Assembly: GCA_002102555.1 (NCBI GenBank)
Contig: MCFL01000035.1
Coordinates: forward strand, 1-64,000
Length of the DNA: 64,000 nt
Direction: 5' to 3'
From: Catenaria anguillulae PL171
Taxonomy: Eukaryota > Blastocladiomycota > Blastocladiomycetes > Blastocladiales > Catenariaceae
The position numbers and the translations under genes are program-made. The notes beneath the pieces were generated by a model. It ran no database searches and was not told where the DNA came from. It saw only the letters and a program-made list of their open reading frames with translations. Numbering within the stretch: position 1 is the first letter of the stretch; each line of letters begins with the position of its first letter. Positions 45,658-54,364 of the stretch are shown here, piece by piece.

Positions 45658-48103
45658 AGAGGACGTACTCGAACCGGACATCAATGACCCGGACATTGTC
45701 GCCAACCTCGACCACATCGGCCAAACTGATCCTCATGACCACGTCTGCCCCGACCTCGCCATCCCGCATCAACCCTAAATGCACCGACCTCGGCATGGCC
45801 TTACTCTCGCGTTTTGCGCCCTCCAACCCACTCGCCACCTCCCTCAAACTCACATCCACAATGCGATGCACGGCTTCATCAAACGCGCGCGCCTGCATGA
45901 TGCCCGGACGCACCGTGGGCGCCCTCAAACACGCCACAAGCACGTGCAACAAGAAGGCGTGCTGGTCATGCTGATGCACAAGCAAATGGTCCCACACGAG
46001 GTACACGAGCGGCAGCGGCAGGACGTGAGCGCACGCCGTGAGGCCCCAAGGGACCGCAAACAGGTCAAATGTCAGGCCAATTGCATCGAGCATGTGCGCG
46101 CCAAGTTCCGGGTCCAAGTACATGACCAGGGCCTTGAGCCTTGCAAAGTAGGCATTGAGTGCGGCTTGGTTGTCGGCGCCAAGGTACGCCTCAAGGTACC
46201 GCGCAACAAAGCCCTCGAGCGCCGCAAATGCATAGGGCAGCAAATGGTCGCCTGGAAACAAGGAAGCAAACACGGCACACACCGAGTCAAACCCTTGCCA
46301 ATACACCTTGTCGGGATGTGCGTGCAGCCACGCGCGAATCAGCCTTTGCAAGTGTACTTGGCCCGCGGGCGACGATAGGTGCGGGTGGTAGGTGTGGCAC
46401 CGTTGCGTGTCTGCATCGAGCTGGCGCGTCAGCACATCGTCGGCGGGCGTTGAGGTCGCGGGCGGGTGGTCGTGCGCAGCAAACATCAACGAGACAGGGC
46501 CAGTCACGTTGAGAAGGGCAAGCCAGATGTCTGAGCGCAGCAGCGGCGGCAGTGAGTTGGCGGGGAGTGCGTGTAGCGTCGACTGTAAGGTCGGTAGCGA
46601 CAGCGGGTACGTGAGTAGCAGGGATGTGAGGAGTTGGATCCGCTGGAATTGCGACTGGGTGTCAGTTGAGGATGTTGCGGGCGAGGAATATGCAACAGTC
46701 GGGGTCAGGTGCCAGATGGATTCGAGAATAGGTTTGAAATTGAGCGGAAACGGGAAGCGGTCGTGACCTGCAAGGTGGGAGCCTGAGATTTTGGTCAGTA
46801 ATGACGATGAAGACGAGGCTGAGGTGCCGATGCGCAATTCGAAGGGCAGTTCGAGGAGCGCAGGGCGGCTCGCGGCGCCGGTGGCACGCATGTACTCAGA
46901 ATCCAAGTTGCCTCCCGTTGAGAGCCACAGGTGGAATAACACTCGCAGGTTTGTGCGCTGGTCCGTCGAGCCCATGGTCGCGGTGAGTGGGCGGGGCGAG
47001 TTTTGGTGAAACACGGGATGGTTGAGAAGCAAGTCACAAGGCATGGGCCGCAGCTTTGGGTCGACCACCAGGGCTGCGGAAATGAGTTGAACAATTGGAT
47101 CGTTTTCAATGTCGACTGCTAAATGTGGCCGCGTCAGGTTGATGCGTTGCAGTCGTTGGGCAATGTAGGTCTTGATAGCCGTCTGTGGCTGCTTGCAAAA
47201 ATCGGCCAGCGTGGCAAAGACCAGTCGCGGGTCGGCAGTGGGGAGGAGTGGCGAGCCAAAGTATAGGTGCCACAAGAGAAGTCCAAACGCCCAAGTGTCG
47301 GCCTTAAAAGAAGGGAACGAGAGCGAATCCAACGAGGACGGGAGGAGAAGGACTTCGGGCGGCTGCACGGTAAACGAAGTGACGGGAGAGGCAACAAATT
47401 GGCCATTGTTGGTCACGTAATAGGTGGCGAAATTGAAGAGTTTAACTTGATCGTCGGCATCCTTGTCGCCATCGTATGGATCGGAATCCGAGCTGCTGCT
47501 CTTGTCTGCGCCGGCTGAGGAGGCAGAAATGTGAAAGATGTTGTGCAAGTGCAAGTTGCGATGCTGGATCCCATGCGCATGCAAAAAGGCCAGCCCAGAG
47601 AGAATGGTGTGCGACCACCGAAGCAACCGGCCGTGATCGCGTACGCCGCTCCCGCTCCCGTTGCCGCCACCGCCACCCGCTCCCGGTCCCGATAAGGACA
47701 AGAGTAACGACGATAATGTCTTTGGATGTGCCTCTTGGACCAGATACACCCTTCGCGAGTTGCTGACATGGCCACGCACGCAGTCGACGAGCTGGCACAG
47801 CGCCGGGTGCGATTGCGAGACGTGGCGCGCCGTGACGAAATTGGACGCGACGACGGAGAAGGTGTCGGGGAGGTTGGCGGCGGGGATCGAGGGCGACAGG
47901 TCCAGAGAGACGACTGCGCATGTGACGGTCGTGGTGGCTGTGGCTGTGGCTGCTGCCGCCGAAGCGCTCGATGAGTCGTTGTCGGCCGGTTGCGCTCCCG
48001 TCACCGGGACCTGCGCCGATGCAGGGGCAGGGGCAGGGAACGGATTGCGCAAGTGCGCAAAGAAGGAAAAGTCGTGCGTGGAATTGGAATGCATGGTGCT
48101 CAT
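45247..48103 (-). CDS. TBCK-like protein: pseudokinase, TBC and rhodanese domains
   Basis: Homologue of TBC-domain-containing kinase (TBCK), linked in animals to mTOR signalling and endolysosomal or mRNA traffic. Two exons, 48103-45669 and 45610-45247, 932 residues. The kinase-like domain is catalytically dead by motif: HRNLHLHNIF replaces HRD..N and LFNFATYY replaces DFG. The TBC domain (about residues 550-790) has the Arg finger in QLDADTQRCH and the Gln finger in VYWQGFDSVCAVF, both needed for Rab-GAP activity. The C-terminal rhodanese domain begins VRVIDVRFD, and the intron falls inside it. That 58-nt intron is more than half a T31 run. The start at 48103 (MSTMHSNSTHDF) is chosen because the upstream frame begins with a non-ATG codon; ATG 48094 is an alternative. 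Confidence 0.9.
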
Positions 48104-48410
48104 GGCATTTGCATTTGCATTTGCATTGGCATTGACGGCGATTGCATTGAGTCTGCTATGTATGTTTCTCCGTTGTGATTGATTGGTACCATCTGCTTTG
48201 GGGGAACTGCAAGTTGGGTGCCGTTTTGGATGGCGCGCGAAGAGGTGAAGACAACCGATCAACCACGGACGAGCAAAGTAAACTTCCCATCGCGGAAGGG
48301 AAGGGAATAGTCTGGGAGGACCATACACAAATGCAAATGGGAAAAGAGTTTATGGTGCAAGTTCATTCAAGTCCAAACACTGCTACACGCGCTACATGTG
48401 TGCCAGCAAC

Positions 48411-50231
48411 TCACCGGATATGCCACCACGGCACATTTTCGACACCCTTCCAATCCACGGTATCGGGGCACCGCGTGACATTGACCTTGTCCTCGTCCTC
48501 CATCTTGCGCACGGAATCAAATGCAAACAATGGGTCACGCAAGTTCCACCACCGGCAAAACACCTTGAGCGGCCACGCCACGGGCTCCCTGGACGGATCC
48601 TCGAGCGCCTCACACAAACTGGCAAACGGCTGCGTGTACGCCCGCAACTCGGCCAAGTTTGTTTCCATGGTGTTTTCAAACGTGCGCGTGTCCAAATGCC
48701 GAACAGGATACTTGTCAATGACGGCAAACCGGCAGTACCCGTACGCGCCACAAGCAGGATACCACACATTATCGACGCCCCACGTGGCCTTTGCGTCCCA
48801 GGGGATCATGCGCCACGCACATGCCCACGCGCCCCGCGACACAACAGGCATCATGACCTCGACAAAGGTTGTGAACCGGCCCACCTGATCGCCCTCCCGC
48901 TTCTTGACCACGGGACCTTGCAGGCCGTGCTCGCCCCACGTGAGTGCCGGTTGCGCAAAGTGCACATGGTGGTCCTTGAGTGCTTGCGTGAAGGCGACGG
49001 GATCAAACGAGGGTTCGGGCTCAATGTCGTCGTCCCACAGCCACACATAGTCGTAGTTGGCCACCACGTCGGGCGTCAGATACCGCTTGGCAAACCAGAA
49101 CTTTGTTTGCGCCAGGGCGCGCACGCCAACGACTTGGGAATACCAAGAGTACTCGTGCCACGTGGCATTGTCCCAATGGAAAATCATGTAGCCAAAATCA
49201 CGCAGCCCAAACCGGCGCACGAGCCGGTCGACCATGGGTTTAGCCTTGCGGCCCGCAGGAATGGCAATCAACCCAAGTTTGCGCGGGAGAGGCTGGGCGC
49301 GCGGCGAGGGCGACCCGATCACGAGCCGTTCGAGATTGCCCTGCTCGCGCTCCATGTGTGCCCATTCGGCGTCAATGGGCGACCGCGCGTGGATGGGCGA
49401 GTCAAGTACCGTCACGTAGGTGGCAGCGTTTGGGTCGTTGTTAATGGGAAGAGCCGGATCGTGCTGGGGTGTGGGCTGGTGGTGTTTCTTTGCCTTGGCG
49501 TGGGTGGCGATTTCCGGCGGGAAAGGGAAATAGTCGCCCGGCTGCGAGAGCAAAGGGTGAGGGGTGTAGCCCGTGGGCGACGAGGTAATGGATGACAGGA
49601 GCGAAAAGGGTTTGAGGAGAATGAGGAGGATAACGAGTAGCATGCCCGCAACGACCAAGCGGAACGAGTATGGCGACATGGGGGTGGGTGCGAGCCAGTG
49701 TTGGATAGGCGATGAGGTTTTTCCGCCACCAACGCCGCCGCCGCCGAGCAGACCAGAGCCCGCAGTGAATTGCAAAGTGTCGTCGTCATCGTCATTGTCG
49801 TTGTGGCGATCGTCCATGTCCATGGAATTGGCGCGCAAGTGTGGGATCGAATGCAGGATTGCTGGGCGTGGACTCGATGAGGAACTGCTCCCACTGCCGC
49901 CCCCACCTCCACCCATGGCCATGGTGGCCAAGCTGACCGAGGAGGGTGTGGGCGACGGTAGCACAAACCGAGAAGGCGATGGCGACCCAGAGGGCGACGG
50001 TCCCGCAGTGGAGGGCTGTAGGAGGTTGTTGAGGCCGATGCCCGAGAGCGACGAGATGGACGACGTGTGGTGGTGCGGGTGGCGCTTGCCCGCAGCCGAG
50101 TTTGAATTTGCTTGGGCAGAGAGGTGGTGCTCGGTGGCGGTGCCAGCGGCCGAGTAGGAGGGGGATCGGCCGTGACCGTGGCCGTGCCCATGGCTCGAAG
50201 ATGACGACGACGACGATGATGACGGATTCAT
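48411..50231 (-). CDS. DUF707 family type II membrane protein, glycosyltransferase-like
   Basis: Intronless, 606 residues from ATG 50231 (MNPSSSSSSSSSS). The first ~190 residues are Ser/Gly/His/Asp low complexity. A single transmembrane segment (LVVAGMLLVILLILL) gives type II topology. The luminal domain belongs to DUF707: IAIPAGRKAKPMVDRLVRRF, FHWDNATWHEYSWYS, NYDYVWLWDDDIEPEPSFD, the ..HFAQPALTWGEHG.. block, FVEVMMPVVSRGAWACAW and WGVDNVWYPACG. The DDD triad resembles the metal-binding DxD site of Golgi glycosyltransferases; activity is not proven for the family. The family is better known from plants and bacteria, so presence here is of interest. A shorter start before the membrane segment is possible. 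Confidence 0.85.
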   Translation of the reverse strand: MNPSSSSSSSSSSHGHGHGHGRSPSYSAAGTATEHHLSAQANSNSAAGKRHPHHHTSSISSLSGIGLNNLLQPSTAGPSPSGSPSPSRFVLPSPTPSSVSLATMAMGGGGGGSGSSSSSSPRPAILHSIPHLRANSMDMDDRHNDNDDDDDTLQFTAGSGLLGGGGVGGGKTSSPIQHWLAPTPMSPYSFRLVVAGMLLVILLILLKPFSLLSSITSSPTGYTPHPLLSQPGDYFPFPPEIATHAKAKKHHQPTPQHDPALPINNDPNAATYVTVLDSPIHARSPIDAEWAHMEREQGNLERLVIGSPSPRAQPLPRKLGLIAIPAGRKAKPMVDRLVRRFGLRDFGYMIFHWDNATWHEYSWYSQVVGVRALAQTKFWFAKRYLTPDVVANYDYVWLWDDDIEPEPSFDPVAFTQALKDHHVHFAQPALTWGEHGLQGPVVKKREGDQVGRFTTFVEVMMPVVSRGAWACAWRMIPWDAKATWGVDNVWYPACGAYGYCRFAVIDKYPVRHLDTRTFENTMETNLAELRAYTQPFASLCEALEDPSREPVAWPLKVFCRWWNLRDPLFAFDSVRKMEDEDKVNVTRCPDTVDWKGVENVPWWHIR

Positions 50232-50622
50232 GGCACAGCTTTTAAGAGCACCGGTGTCAAAAACCGAAATGCACTGGCTATTTTTCTTTTCTTGAGTTTG
50301 TGCTTGCTCGGGTGGATAAATACATGTAAATGTTATCATTCGCAATTGCGGAGTTAACAGTAGAAGTTTAACATGTGCCGTTTAGTTTACATAGTTTAGT
50401 GATGTAACGTTAACGGAGACGCGGTGGCCCCCGATTTCAAGTGCGAACGGACGGATGGAGATGGCGCCACTTCACGTCACAGCCCATCCATCCATCCATC
50501 GATACTTATCAAGCAAAGCTGATCAGGGACTCTTTCCATTGTCGCCTTGCACTCGCGCTCTGCGCTTTTCTTGATCTTCTCTTCCTGCCAGTGGGCGGTC
50601 CCCCTACATACAGATTGAACCA
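50232..50622. other. divergent promoter region
   Basis: Lies between the DUF707 (-) and RDD (+) genes. Tandem CATC repeats occur near 50,485. No coding feature. Confidence 0.4.
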
Positions 50623-51981
50623 ATGTTTGCACACTACTCGTCTGCTGCCGCCACCCTCGGCCGCCGCCGTCTCGCGGCCGCCGGCCCCCCTGTTGCCACC
50701 CGCCGTCATCTCTCGTTCCTGTCCCCGCGCCAGGTCCTGCGCTACTCTGGCCAGTCCTGGGTCGCCACCGCCGTCACCTTGGCCGCCCTCACGCTCTTCA
50801 TCCGGCCCGACTGGCAGGACGAGCTCGCCAACGAGGCCGCCCACCTGTCCACCTCGGTCGACTGGACGCAATCTGCGCTCGAAAAGCGCCAGTGGGCCTA
50901 CAAGATCCTTGCCAAGGTTCCTCGCAACGCCGTTGCTCCCGTCGACCCCGCTGATTCGACTTCTGCTGCAAAGGCCGACGCGGCCAACAAGGATGCTCCA
51001 GGTGCACACATCAAGATCCATGCCTTTGGCCGCGATCTCGTCGACACGGACTTGTCGGACCTGGACGTACTCCTGGCCCGCATCCGCTCCACGCTCACGG
51101 CTGCGTCCAAGGACCTTGTCCCTGAATCCATCCGTGCCACGGTCGCTGATACCTGGTCTGCCATCCGCCCCGCCGTTCACTCGTCCAAGCCCGTGACCGA
51201 CTTGCGCTCTGCCACATCCTCCACGTCGCTCCAGGACAAGGATCGCCTGCCGTTTGCGCGGCCAGATGTCGGGACACGGGCATTTGCCTGGCTCATTGAC
51301 TCTGCTTGCGTCGGCCTGCTTGCGTCGCCCTTTTGGCGCGGGCCCATTTACGGCGCAGTCGTGACGCTTGCCTGGCTCGGCAAGGATTACATCTTCCCGC
51401 TGCTCCCAGGCGTCAATGCCAGTCCCGGCTACCATTTGTTGGGGTTGGAAAAGGTACACGTTGCCGTTGCCAACCAAGCACGCTCAGATTCCAAGCCGGC
51501 CGACCCTGCACATACTTTTGCGGCCGAACTGCCCGGCATGCTGGGCCACAACTCGCTGCGGTTCCTGACATGGTGCAACTCGGTGGGCGCCGTGTCGGGG
51601 GTGGCATCACTGGCTTGGTGCGCATACGCCGTGACCAACGGTGTCGAGGCCACCATGGTAGCCTGGGATAAGCTTGCGGGCGTGCAAGTTGTGCATCGCG
51701 ACGACCTGGTCGAGTTTGAAGCCACGGGCAAGGTGCCCATTAGGCACGTTCGCAGGGCAAAGTTTTCGGTGGATGTTGAGAGCGACGACATCAAGGGCCA
51801 GATGGTCGATACGCGCACGGGCAAGGTGGTGGATTGGAAGCTCGAGACGGTGGCGGGCGGCGGCGAGGGAAACCCGTGTGCCAGGTTGGTGGTGAGCAAG
51901 CGTGTCCATGTCGATGGCAAGGTGGAGGTGGTCAAGAAGGAGATCGAGTTGCCCAATTGGGTCACAATCAAGAAGGACTGA
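50623..51981 (+). CDS. RDD-domain membrane protein, probably mitochondrial
   Basis: Intronless, 452 residues. The N-terminus (MFAHYSSAAATLGRRRLAAA to RRHLSFLS) is Arg/Ala/Ser-rich without acids, a strong mitochondrial presequence pattern. A first hydrophobic segment (SWVATAVTLAALTLFI) and a helical intermembrane-type region follow. The RDD-like domain (about residues 208-285) has the family's Arg and Asp positions in TRAFAWLIDSACVGLLASPF and GKDYIFPLLPG, then SPGYHLLGLEKVHV. A further hydrophobic helix (GAVSGVASLAWCAYAV) and a soluble beta-rich C-terminus end the protein. The RDD family is of unknown or transport-related function. Subfamily is not recognised; organelle targeting is inferred. 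Confidence 0.65.
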   Translation: MFAHYSSAAATLGRRRLAAAGPPVATRRHLSFLSPRQVLRYSGQSWVATAVTLAALTLFIRPDWQDELANEAAHLSTSVDWTQSALEKRQWAYKILAKVPRNAVAPVDPADSTSAAKADAANKDAPGAHIKIHAFGRDLVDTDLSDLDVLLARIRSTLTAASKDLVPESIRATVADTWSAIRPAVHSSKPVTDLRSATSSTSLQDKDRLPFARPDVGTRAFAWLIDSACVGLLASPFWRGPIYGAVVTLAWLGKDYIFPLLPGVNASPGYHLLGLEKVHVAVANQARSDSKPADPAHTFAAELPGMLGHNSLRFLTWCNSVGAVSGVASLAWCAYAVTNGVEATMVAWDKLAGVQVVHRDDLVEFEATGKVPIRHVRRAKFSVDVESDDIKGQMVDTRTGKVVDWKLETVAGGGEGNPCARLVVSKRVHVDGKVEVVKKEIELPNWVTIKKD

Positions 51982-52084
51982 TTTGGTTGACGACTTGTGT
52001 GCCGTTTTGCATGCTTTCTCCATCATCCATATTGAACGTAATGTTGACAAATACATGTACTCGCACATTTTGGTAAACATACAT

Positions 52085-52959
52085 TCATCGACTTCTGGAA
52101 ACTGCAAGCACACGTGCACCCAGGACCTTTGCCACCTCCCTCACCTCGTTCACTTGCGCCTGCCGCACCGCTGGCGCATACATCCAATGGCCGAGCATGC
52201 GCACAAGCAGCTCACGGTCCTTGCCCTCGGGCGGGAACGGTGGCGGTAACGCAAACGGGCTTGCAGCGGCAGACGAGTCGGCGGATACAAGTGAGGAGAG
52301 CGTCGTGACGAGATCCAGCTTGGCCGCCAGGTCTGTGGTGTACATGGACGAAACTTCGAGAAGCAGCGAGTCTGGAAGGATGGAGCATTTCGAGATCAAC
52401 AATTGGAGCAGCCCCGAGGTCAGCCATCAGGCAAATGCGTACCAAGTGTCTCGATTCGAATCACGTCTGCGATTCGCAAATCGCCAGCCGACGAGGATTG
52501 CAGTTGACGAGCGAAAAGCATGGCGCGCGTTGCGGTGAGGGCGTCCACAAATCGGACATATGTCGATTGCTGCCGTACATCCATGTTGGTAAGGACAAAG
52601 ACCGATCATTGACATGATCATGCGACATACCAGCAACTGCATGAGCGACGATAGCTTATCCCGCCACTCGCGCATCTCGGTCTCCCTTGCTTCCAGCAGT
52701 TGGACCAGCTTTTCGATCGGTACTGGGTCCGGATCGGTTGCTGCCGCCCTGCACTTGATGTAGCCCTGTCAATTATCCCGTATCATGGCGTGCTTGAAAT
52801 GAGCTACCGAGGAGGAGGGGTGGCGCACCGTTTGCCCAAATGCAGCGTGACGAGCTTGTTGCATACGAGAAACCCGTCGTCAGCGAGCTTTGTCCATGTG
52901 GACATGTGGTCGCACAGAGTCGCGAGTGATTGGGCAATGTGTCGGTCAGAGTTGTTCAT
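52085..52959 (-). CDS. CINP-like (CDK2-interacting protein) homologue
   Basis: Four small exons: 52959-52829, 52748-52631, 52569-52443 and 52371-52085. The introns (80, 61 and 71 nt) are all GT-AG and phase-consistent; 220 residues. No single frame reveals it. The product is mostly helical and aligns by eye with cyclin-dependent kinase 2-interacting protein. The segment around DHMSTWTKLADDGFLVCNKL matches the CINP 'W..L...G' N-terminal block, LLLEVSSMYTTDLAAKLDLV matches its 'EV...L..MY..EL..K' block, and LVRMLGHWMYAPAVRQAQVN matches the C-terminal 'L..WL..PYV' block. CINP acts in replication and checkpoint signalling and in ribosome biogenesis with SPATA5-type AAA ATPases. Splicing is firm; orthology is moderately supported. 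Confidence 0.7.
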
Positions 52960-53402
52960 CGTGTTTTTCGGCAGCCGTTGGGCATGGGCGCATGGAAGGT
53001 CGGAGTGGGAAATTGGTCGGTCGGATGGCTCGGCAAAAAGATGTCAGGACCAGAGCTTCATGTGATACATCAGTGCATGGGAGCGTTGCATTGAGTTGCA
53101 AGGGTCCATTCATGGATGTCCGTTGTCAATTCAATCCCCAAGGACACTCCACTGCGCATGCGCTACTGCACTGTGATCTATCTCCTCATGTCGGTCAGGC
53201 TTGTGATCGCTCTGCGGGCATCTCGCATTGCTTGATCGCTTGTGTGTGAGACAAGAGAACACGATCCTTGACTCTGACAAAGATATGATGGGTACACACG
53301 CAAATGCTTGCTGGTCAAGGGAGGGTCAAGGGTGGGTATATGTACATGTGTGGGTGACCAATCGCAAAAGCAAACACAGACACAAGAACGACGGCATCAT
53401 GA
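52960..53402. other. intergenic
   Basis: Between two minus-strand genes; no feature recognised. Confidence 0.4.
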
Positions 53403-54364
53403 TCATCCGTCACTGCACAACAATGAGCAATCACTTTCCTCGTCCTCACCCTCTTCTTCAACCTCAATCTCACCCTCACCCACGGGCACGGAGGTCATCT
53501 CAGACACTGCACGCGCATCCGACGCTGCATACACCAATGCAGGGCGAGCCAAGTGCCCAGCAAACACAACAAAACACCAATCGCCCTCATCCTTGTACTC
53601 GTTGTCCGGGTCCCACTCCCCTGCAACGCTGCACCCAACCTGCCTCACGGACACCCCACCCCACTCGAGCAACCGGCCGTGCTCTTGATGGTCAAACCAT
53701 TCCAAGATGCACGCCGAAACGTACGCGCGCTTGCCCGCGTGGACTTGGGCTTCCGCCTCAACGCGCAACCTGCTCGACATTTTGCGAGTGTTGGTCGTGG
53801 CGGGAAAAACGGACGCCAGGACAGCGCCAACTGTTGATGGCGCGATCGACGCAGTGTCCTTGTTGGCGGCGAGGTCCCGGGCCAGAGTGGTGCAGGGCGC
53901 CCTTTTCGGCGTAGCGAGAATGGCGGCGGTAATGGTTGCCAGTTGCCGGACGAATGGTGGGTTGTCCGACTGGTCGCGGTCATGATGCGTCGGGTCAGGT
54001 TGCATGTGCGCGAGCGAGAATGTCGTGGCGGATGAGTCGCCGGAAATCGAGCCGTTGGCTTGGGCGGCCAGGATCCCTTGATGGATCACATCGGCGAGCA
54101 TCATCACATGAAGCAGTTTGACTTGTGGCCGGGTCTGAAGATATGAAAACACAAACAAGAATCGTCAACATCGCGACATTCAAGCATCATTGCGATCGAG
54201 ATGGACGCAATGTCGTGACACGTCAAAGCTGTTCGCAGACAGCTCGGAATAGTTTCAATTCCGCAAGCCAAGTAAGTATGTACCTTATGAATGGGGGCGG
54301 CGCGGTGCTCTTGAGCATCCATCGACGTTGGCGTGCCGGTGACGGTGTGGTGAGAAGCGATCAT
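53403..54364 (-). CDS. uncharacterised protein with acidic C-terminus
   Basis: Two exons, 54364-54284 (27 codons, MIASHHTVTGTP) and 54134-53403; intron of 149 nt with GTACAT..CTTCAG, phase 0; 270 residues. The first part of exon 2 is helical (QVKLLHVMMLADVIHQGILA). The middle is basic and Ala-rich (MSSRLRVEAEAQVHAGKRAY). Then comes a likely folded beta segment (CSVAGEWDPDNEYK, GDWCFVVFAGHLARPALVYA), and the end is strongly acidic (EIEVEEEGEDEES). I recognise no family. The coding call rests on clean splicing and composition. Confidence 0.6.

Noticed and set aside
48396-49595. 399-codon plus-strand frame
   Set aside because: Antisense to the DUF707 gene; no motif.
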